Source: Nocardioidaceae bacterium
GTDB lineage: Bacteria > Actinomycetota > Actinomycetes > Propionibacteriales > Nocardioidaceae
Assembly: GCA_020438665.1 (NCBI GenBank)
Contig: JAGQUE010000523.1
Span: 1 to 11,014, forward strand
DNA length: 11,014 nucleotides
Reading direction: 5' to 3'
The position numbers and the translations under genes are program-made. How positions within the stretch are numbered: position 1 is the stretch's first letter; the number at the start of each line of letters is the position of its first letter. Positions 6,904-11,014 of the stretch are shown piece by piece. The notes under the pieces are model-generated. The model was not told where the DNA came from, ran no database searches, and saw only the letters and a list, made by a program, of their open reading frames with translations.

Positions 6904-7512
6904 TCACGAAACGGCGAGCTCCTCGGGCTGGTCCCGGCGCATCTTGGCGATCGCGGCGTCGATGTCGCAGGTCGGGCCCTGGTTGTAGGGAAGCCGCATG
7001 AGCAGGTTGCCCATCATGCAGGTGTTGCTGACCGCGGCGAAGGCCAGCCCGCCACCGATGCCGCCGGCCAGCCACTTGGCCTTGGGGAGCAGCGTGCTGG
7101 CGAGGACGGAGGTGAGCACGATCGACCCGGCGACCAGCCGGACCTGCCGTTCCAACGCCCACTTGTTCGACACCTCGCCATGCTCGATCGGCGCGCCGGC
7201 CTGGATCCAGGAGTTCATCCCGCCGCCGAGCACCACCATGTCCGACAGGCCGGCCGAGCCGAGCTTGACCGCCGCCTGCTCGGCGCGTCCACCACCCTGG
7301 CAGACCAGCACCATGGTCCCACCGGCGGCGGTCACGATGGTGCGCAGGTGCGGCTCGAGCTGGTCGACGGGGATGTTGATGGAGCTCGGGATGTGGGAGG
7401 ACTCGAACTCCGCGGGGGTGCGGACATCGACCACGAGGGTCTTCGGGTCGGCCATCAGCTCCTGCGCCTGGCCGACCGAGATCGCCTGGCCGTCACGTGC
7501 GGTGATCGTCAT
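6904..7512 (-). CDS. YgaP-like membrane rhodanese (rhodanese + DUF2892)
   Basis: The 202-residue protein joins a single rhodanese domain (about residues 10-113) to a DUF2892 membrane domain (about 116-185), the architecture of E. coli YgaP. The rhodanese fold shows VVDVRTPAEFESSHIPSSIN (27-46) and the active loop CQGGGR, with catalytic Cys71 expected to carry the persulfide. The membrane half starts with LERQVRLVAGSIVL and contains the family segment NTCMMGNLLMRLPYN (163-177). Two more cysteines, 165 and 182, lie in or near the membrane half. The likely role is sulfane-sulfur transfer at the cytoplasmic face of the membrane, between a persulfide donor and thiols. The start codon lies one base beyond the stop of the upstream MBL/rhodanese gene, so the two are almost certainly translated together. 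Confidence 0.92.
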   Translation of the reverse strand: MTITARDGQAISVGQAQELMADPKTLVVDVRTPAEFESSHIPSSINIPVDQLEPHLRTIVTAAGGTMVLVCQGGGRAEQAAVKLGSAGLSDMVVLGGGMNSWIQAGAPIEHGEVSNKWALERQVRLVAGSIVLTSVLASTLLPKAKWLAGGIGGGLAFAAVSNTCMMGNLLMRLPYNQGPTCDIDAAIAKMRRDQPEELAVS

Positions 7513-7513
7513 C

Positions 7514-8851
7514 TCACGCCTCCGCCCCGGTCAGGTCGGGGATGCCCCCGGGGTTCATCACCCTGACGTCGTAGCCCTGTGAGGTCAGCCGGCTGGCGGC
7601 GATCACGGCCCGCCGGCCGCTGGCGCAGGCGATGAGGACCGGCCGGTACTTGTTGATCTCCGAGGGGATGCCCTGGGTGAAGATGTCGGCGACGAACCGC
7701 TCGACGGCACCGGGGTAGCGCCCTTGGGTGGCCCGCTCGTTGGGCATCCGCACGTCGAGCACCTGCATGTCGCCCTGCTCGACCAGCCGGCGCGCTGCCT
7801 CGATGTCGACGAGCTCGAAGTCGCAGTGCAGCGTGGCTCCGGAGACGTCGTTGACGATGCCGACGATGTTGTCGAACTGGATCTGGTGGAGCTGGGTGAT
7901 GGCCGCCTCGACGTCCTGGTCGGGGTTGGCCACGATCACGATCGGCTCGTTGTAGGGCACCAGCCACCCCACCCAGGAGCCGAAGTCGTCGCCGAACTCG
8001 ACGGCCACGGTGTCTCGCAGGACACCCTTGGCCTGGTCCTGGCGCGGGCGCATGTCGACGATGTGGACGTCCGTGCGCTCCTCCACCTCGGCGACCGACA
8101 GGCGCGGCACACGGCGCTCGGGCAGCGGCTTGACGCCCAGGGTGTTGGCCGGTCCCATGTAGCGGTAGAAGCCGGGGATCGGCATCGGGGACCGCAGCAT
8201 CTCGTGGGCCAGGTCGTCGTCGGTCGCGCAGGCGAGCAGCGGGTTGCTCGCGATCTCCTCGCCGATGGTGGAGGTGAGCCTGCCGGCCCCGGTGGCGGTG
8301 CAGAACGAGCCCTCGCCGTGGGTCGGGAGGAGCTCGACGTCGGGCGGCAGTGCGGCCAGCCGGTTGATCGAGATGTGCTGCAGCCGCGCCAGGGTGTCGG
8401 CCCGCTCGGGGCCGAGCAGGTCGGGGCGGCCGGCGGAGCCGACCAGGAGGCTGCCGCCGGAGAAGACCGCGACCTCCTTGCCGTCGAGCAGGATGAGATA
8501 GCTGGTGTGCTCGGGGGTGTGGCCAGGGGTGTGGATCGGCCGGATGGTCAGGCCGTCCTCCCCGGCGATGTCCTCGAGGTGGAAGGCCGGGGTGTGACGG
8601 TAGGCGGCGGCGGAGGCAGCCGGCAGGATCAGCTGGGCGCCGGTGCGCAGTGCGGCCTGCTGCCCGCCCGACACGTAGTCGTTGTGCAGGTGGGTCTCGA
8701 GCACGAACCGCAGGTCGAGGTCGCGGTCGGCGGCGGCGCCCAGGAAGCGGTCGATATCGCGCTGCGGATCGACGAGGACGGCCTTGCCCTCGTGAGCCAC
8801 GAGGTAGGTCTGGTCGCCGAGGCCGGGCGTCCGGAACGAGATGATCTCCAT
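7514..8851 (-). CDS. MBL-fold protein with two rhodanese domains (persulfide-dioxygenase-like)
   Basis: The 445-residue protein has an N-terminal metallo-beta-lactamase domain (about 1-240) and two rhodanese-like domains (about 248-340 and 347-440), the layout of multidomain persulfide dioxygenase/sulfurtransferases such as CstB-type proteins. The metal motif is THLHNDYVSGG (H54, H56, D58; Tyr59 replaces the usual His), with H111 in HTPGHT and H178 in PTHGEGSFC. In ETHE1 the iron ligands are two His and an Asp in a TGDAL segment. Here that segment reads SGGSL, with Gly133 at the Asp position. The first rhodanese domain has IVIVANPDQD where the cysteine loop should be and looks inactive. The second has IACASGRR with Cys409 and looks active. 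ATG 8851 is chosen over 8899 because AGGAGGAA (8856-8863) lies just upstream and the fold begins there. It leads an operon with a membrane rhodanese and SulP, divergent from SQR. Catalysis is unproven. Confidence 0.9.
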   Translation of the reverse strand: MEIISFRTPGLGDQTYLVAHEGKAVLVDPQRDIDRFLGAAADRDLDLRFVLETHLHNDYVSGGQQAALRTGAQLILPAASAAAYRHTPAFHLEDIAGEDGLTIRPIHTPGHTPEHTSYLILLDGKEVAVFSGGSLLVGSAGRPDLLGPERADTLARLQHISINRLAALPPDVELLPTHGEGSFCTATGAGRLTSTIGEEIASNPLLACATDDDLAHEMLRSPMPIPGFYRYMGPANTLGVKPLPERRVPRLSVAEVEERTDVHIVDMRPRQDQAKGVLRDTVAVEFGDDFGSWVGWLVPYNEPIVIVANPDQDVEAAITQLHQIQFDNIVGIVNDVSGATLHCDFELVDIEAARRLVEQGDMQVLDVRMPNERATQGRYPGAVERFVADIFTQGIPSEINKYRPVLIACASGRRAVIAASRLTSQGYDVRVMNPGGIPDLTGAEA

Positions 8852-8855
8852 GCGG

Positions 8856-8863
8856 TTCCTCCT
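8856..8863 (-). promoter_or_regulatory. Ribosome binding site of the MBL/rhodanese gene
   Basis: On the - strand AGGAGGAA lies four bases before ATG 8851. It is nearly ideal and decides against the in-frame ATG at 8899, which lies upstream of the predicted transcript start. Confidence 0.85.
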
Positions 8864-8866
8864 GTG

Positions 8867-8886
8867 TGATACCGGATGGGGTATCA
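8867..8886. promoter_or_regulatory. CsoR/CstR-like operator: TGATACC-N6-GGTATCA
   Basis: Two perfect 7-bp inverted arms flank six bases (GGATGG). Read on the - strand the core is GATACCCCATCCGGTATC, resembling the ATACC..GGTAT operators with central G/C tracts known for CsoR-family repressors, including persulfide-sensing CstR. It starts one base beyond the predicted -10 of the MBL/rhodanese promoter (sharing base 8887 only at its border) and so covers the expected start site, where a bound repressor would block transcription. No CsoR-family gene is in the window, so the regulator would be encoded elsewhere. Confidence 0.6.
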
Positions 8887-8914
8887 AAGGTACGGTCATT
8901 TGCTATGAAGTCAA
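8887..8914 (-). promoter_or_regulatory. Predicted promoter of the MBL/rhodanese/SulP operon
   Basis: On the - strand TTGACT (8909-8914) serves as -35 and TACCTT (8887-8892, pattern TAnnnT) as -10, with a 16-base spacer. The predicted start falls about 7 bases downstream, inside the inverted repeat at 8867-8886. The surrounding 80 bases are visibly less GC-rich than the coding sequence. Confidence 0.6.
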
Positions 8915-8917
8915 GGC

Positions 8918-8947
8918 TTGTCTCAGTAAGGTGAGCCAACGTAACCT
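8918..8947 (+). promoter_or_regulatory. Predicted promoter of the SQR gene
   Basis: TTGTCT (8918-8923) and TAACCT (8942-8947) are spaced by 18 bases, a reasonable housekeeping-type -35/-10 pair. Transcription would begin near 8954, giving a leader of about 65 bases. The -35 elements of the two divergent promoters lie only a few bases apart, so the polymerase footprints would overlap. Confidence 0.5.
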
Positions 8948-8971
8948 GCGTCACGTCGAAATGTACGGCCA

Positions 8972-8990
8972 TTCTCGCGAGAAGGCGAGA
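8972..8990 (+). promoter_or_regulatory. Palindrome/hairpin in the predicted SQR leader
   Basis: TTCTCGCGAGAA (8972-8983) is a perfect 12-bp palindrome. TCTCGC (8973-8978) can instead pair with GCGAGA (8985-8990) across a six-base loop. The element lies between the predicted SQR transcript start and its ribosome site, so it could act as a second operator or as an RNA hairpin. No known regulator is recognised. Confidence 0.35.
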
Positions 8991-9018
8991 GCCACCATCG
9001 CGAAGGGCGGTGCCAGCC

Positions 9019-10218
9019 ATGGCAGCGAACAAGCATCACAGGATCGTCATCGTGGGCGGAGGGACCGCCGGGATCGCGGTCGCCGCCAAGCTGCGGCTCG
9101 AGGGCGAGAGTGACATCGCCGTCATCGAGCCGTCCGAGACGCACTTCTACCAGCCGCTCTACACCCTGATCGGCGCCGGTGTCGCGCCCCGGAGCGCCGC
9201 CTCGCGGCCGCAGTCCTCGGTGATGCCCAAGGACGTCGCCTGGATCAAGGCCTATGCCCAGAACGTCGACCCGGACAACCAGGTCGTCTCGTTGTCCAAC
9301 GGCTCCGACGTCGCCTATGACTACCTCGTCGTCTGTCCCGGCATCCAGCTCAACTTCGGCGGCGTCTCGGGCATGGAGGAGGCGATGAAGACCGCCAACG
9401 TCTCCAGCAACTACGTGCTGGCCTCCACCGCCGACACGGCCCGCAACATCGCTGGCTTCAAGGGCGGCGGCACCGCCCTGTTCACCCAGCCGATGGGCCC
9501 GATCAAGTGCGCCGGCGCCCCCCAGAAGATCGCCTACCTCGCCGCCGACACCTGGCGCCAGCGGGGCATCCTCAAGGACAGCCGCGTCGTCCTGGTGCTG
9601 CCGACCCCCGGCATGTTCGGCGTCAAGGTGTTCGCCGACGCGCTCTCGGTGGTCGCCGCCGACTATGGCATCGAGGTGCACCTCAACTCCGAGGTCGTCG
9701 AGATGGACGGCACCCACGCCGTGATCCGCAACAACGCCGAGAGCACCACCACCACCGTCGACTTCGACATGGCACACGTCGTCCCACCCCAGTCGGCTCC
9801 CGACTGGATCAAGGGCGGCCCGCTCGCGGATCCCGAGAGCCCTTTCGGCTATGTCGAGGTGGACCAGAGCACCCTCCAGCACAAGCGCTACGCCAACATC
9901 TTCTCCCTCGGCGACGCGAGCTCGGCTCCGACCTCCAAGACCGGCGCCGCCGTACGCCACGAGTACCCCATCCTGGTGGCCAACATGCTGGCCGCGATGA
10001 AGGGCCGCCCGCTCGAGGCGTCCTATGACGGCTACTCGTCGTGCCCGCTCGTCACCTCGCGGACCAAGATGCTGCTCGCGGAGTTCGACTACAAGCTCGA
10101 GCCCAAGCCGTCGTTCAAGTTCATCGACACGACCAAGCCGCGCCGCGACATGTACTACCTCAAGCGCTACGGCCTGCCGTTCATGTATTGGAACCTCATG
10201 ATGAAGGGCCGCGCCTGA
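9019..10218 (+). CDS. sqr: Sulfide:quinone oxidoreductase, type II-like
   Basis: The 399-residue flavoprotein oxidises sulfide at the membrane, passes electrons to quinone and delivers sulfane sulfur to a thiol acceptor. The N-terminal FAD-binding motif is IVIVGGGTAGIAVAAKL (9-25), followed by THFYQPLYTLIGAG (41-54), typical of SQR. The redox cysteines are Cys164 in GPIKCAGAPQKIAYL and Cys342 in YSSCPLVTSRTKMLLAEFDY. This pair, with the KCAGAPQK context, matches type II SQR, which lacks the third N-terminal cysteine of type I. The second FAD segment is NIFSLGDASSAPTSKTGAA (293-311). The C-terminus RDMYYLKRYGLPFMYWNLMM is the expected amphipathic membrane anchor. ATG 9019 is preferred to GTG 9010 because AAGGGCGG ends eight bases before it. 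It is divergent from the MBL/rhodanese operon, which would handle its persulfide product. Its 3' end overlaps the convergent M1 peptidase gene by 23 bp. Confidence 0.93.
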   Translation: MAANKHHRIVIVGGGTAGIAVAAKLRLEGESDIAVIEPSETHFYQPLYTLIGAGVAPRSAASRPQSSVMPKDVAWIKAYAQNVDPDNQVVSLSNGSDVAYDYLVVCPGIQLNFGGVSGMEEAMKTANVSSNYVLASTADTARNIAGFKGGGTALFTQPMGPIKCAGAPQKIAYLAADTWRQRGILKDSRVVLVLPTPGMFGVKVFADALSVVAADYGIEVHLNSEVVEMDGTHAVIRNNAESTTTTVDFDMAHVVPPQSAPDWIKGGPLADPESPFGYVEVDQSTLQHKRYANIFSLGDASSAPTSKTGAAVRHEYPILVANMLAAMKGRPLEASYDGYSSCPLVTSRTKMLLAEFDYKLEPKPSFKFIDTTKPRRDMYYLKRYGLPFMYWNLMMKGRA

Positions 10219-11014
10219 CCGAGGGCGTCCGATGGCCCAGGAGCCAGGCATCGAAGAACGACGTCAGCTCCTGGCCGGACTCCTGCTCGATCCAGTCGAA
10301 CCACTCCTGGCGCGTCGCGTTGCCGTAGGCGTGCTGCTGCGGCCACTCCCGCACCAGCCGCCAGAACTCCTCGTCGCCCAGCCGATGTCTCAGCTCGTTC
10401 CACATGAGCGCGGGGCCGTAATAGACGTTGGAGCTTCCGAACATGGCAGGGTCGTAGGCCCCCGGCGGCCCGGCCTCGTCACGCAGCGACTGGTCGTAGC
10501 GACGGATCGAGCGCATCACGGTGTCGATGCTTCGTCCGGTCGACTGGGCCCGATAGACGAACTGGAGATACATCGTCATCCCCTCGTTCATCCACATGTC
10601 GCTCCAGTCGGTCGGCGTGACGAGGTCGCCGTACCACTGGTGGACCAGCTCGTGGACGATCACCTCCGGTGACCGGACGTAGTCGTTGTTGCCGAGCGTG
10701 AGCAGGGTCTGGGTCTCCATGGCGCTGTCGGACGCGGTCATCACGGCGCCGACCGTGTCGAAGGGGTAGGGGCCCAGCCGCTTCTCGATCCACTCGACGG
10801 CCTGCTTGACATAGCGCATGTCACGGAAGGCGCCCGGCTGGCTGGGCAGGGCCCACAGCGTCACCGGGGTGCCGGTGTCGGTCTCGAGCTCGTCGGAACG
10901 GTAGGCGCCGATGGCGATCGTCATGAGGTAGGACGCGGCCGGCCGGCTCAGGTGGAACTGCGTGACCGTCTGGCCGTCCTCGACATCGCGTGAGGTCATC
11001 TCGCCGTTGGCGAC
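10196..11014 (-). CDS. M1 family metallopeptidase, C-terminal part (5' end outside window)
   Basis: The frame is open through the window edge (VANGE before the first internal Met), so the 272 residues seen here are the C-terminal part of a larger protein. The zinc site is complete: HELVH at window residues 121-125, followed after 18 residues by Glu144 in MWMNEG, the HExxH-x18-E pattern of M1 (gluzincin) aminopeptidases. SAMETQTLLTLG (97-108) stands at the GAMEN substrate-binding motif. VYYGPALMWNELRHRLG (197-213) carries the likely catalytic Tyr. The protein ends only about 130 residues after the zinc Glu, so it lacks the large C-terminal helical domain of PepN-type enzymes and is a short M1 type, in actinobacteria often secreted. 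A signal peptide cannot be checked. Its last residues are encoded opposite the SQR 3' end. No functional tie to the sulfur genes is apparent. Confidence 0.9.
   Translation of the reverse strand, partial: VANGEMTSRDVEDGQTVTQFHLSRPAASYLMTIAIGAYRSDELETDTGTPVTLWALPSQPGAFRDMRYVKQAVEWIEKRLGPYPFDTVGAVMTASDSAMETQTLLTLGNNDYVRSPEVIVHELVHQWYGDLVTPTDWSDMWMNEGMTMYLQFVYRAQSTGRSIDTVMRSIRRYDQSLRDEAGPPGAYDPAMFGSSNVYYGPALMWNELRHRLGDEEFWRLVREWPQQHAYGNATRQEWFDWIEQESGQELTSFFDAWLLGHRTPSVRRGPSS

Noticed and set aside
5031..7001. 656-codon open frame on the + strand
   Set aside because: It is antisense to the second SulP gene and reads as R/G/D/H/Q-rich sequence without domain features, a usual shadow in high-GC coding DNA.
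7724..8869. 381-codon open frame on the + strand
   Set aside because: It is antisense to the MBL/rhodanese gene; the composition is V/G/D/Q/R-rich with no motifs. The opposite strand has clear catalytic motifs.
8852..8899. Upstream ATG at 8899 for the MBL/rhodanese gene
   Set aside because: The extra 16 residues resemble no protein. The stretch contains the predicted -10 and operator, and an ideal AGGAGGAA precedes ATG 8851.
9010..9012. GTG at 9010 as the SQR start
   Set aside because: The purine-rich site would be only about two bases away, whereas ATG 9019 has it at a normal distance.
1..11014. RNA genes, CRISPR arrays, insertion sequences, attachment sites or toxin-antitoxin pairs
   Set aside because: No tRNA- or rRNA-like stretch, regular short repeats, transposase or integrase fragments or flanking long repeats were seen by eye; gene-free space beyond the two promoter regions is minimal.

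Overview
The window is high-GC DNA with the dense gene packing, GTG/ATG starts and protein style of an actinobacterium. The proteins look most like those of Nocardioides and related Propionibacteriales, but that placement is an impression without a search. No rRNA, tRNA, CRISPR array, insertion sequence or prophage gene is visible. Ten protein genes are supported; the first and last are cut by the window edges.

Layout. (1) 1-1268, +: the C-terminal part of a DMSO-reductase-family molybdopterin oxidoreductase. (2) 1269-1989, -: two tandem small DUF202 membrane proteins, ending exactly where the molybdoenzyme gene ends. (3) 2092-4438, +: a SulP anion transporter whose 3' end overlaps a GntR/HutC-type regulator; a perfect 12-bp palindrome lies in the divergent gap before it. 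(4) 4399-5145, -: a phosphatidylcholine-synthase-like CDP-alcohol phosphotransferase, overlapping the regulator tail to tail. (5) 5178-8851, -: a tight operon reading metallo-beta-lactamase/double-rhodanese protein, then YgaP-like membrane rhodanese, then a second SulP transporter. (6) 8852-9018: a 167-bp divergent promoter region. (7) 9019-10218, +: a type II sulfide:quinone oxidoreductase. (8) 10196-11014, -: the C-terminal part of an M1 metallopeptidase.

How the genes fit together. The core is a sulfide/sulfane-sulfur handling module. SQR oxidises sulfide and makes persulfide. The persulfide-dioxygenase-like MBL/rhodanese protein and the membrane rhodanese would process the sulfane sulfur. 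The co-transcribed SulP could move sulfate or a related oxyanion. The molybdoenzyme would fit a sulfur-oxyanion oxidoreductase such as a sulfite dehydrogenase, but its partner subunits are outside the window and its substrate is unproven.

The most informative non-coding signal is an inverted repeat, TGATACC-N6-GGTATCA, at 8867-8886. It resembles CsoR/CstR-family operators and sits on the predicted start site of the MBL/rhodanese operon, which suggests control by a persulfide-sensing repressor encoded elsewhere. The MBL protein is unusual: the aspartate that is an iron ligand in characterised persulfide dioxygenases is replaced by glycine, and one of its two rhodanese domains lacks the catalytic cysteine.
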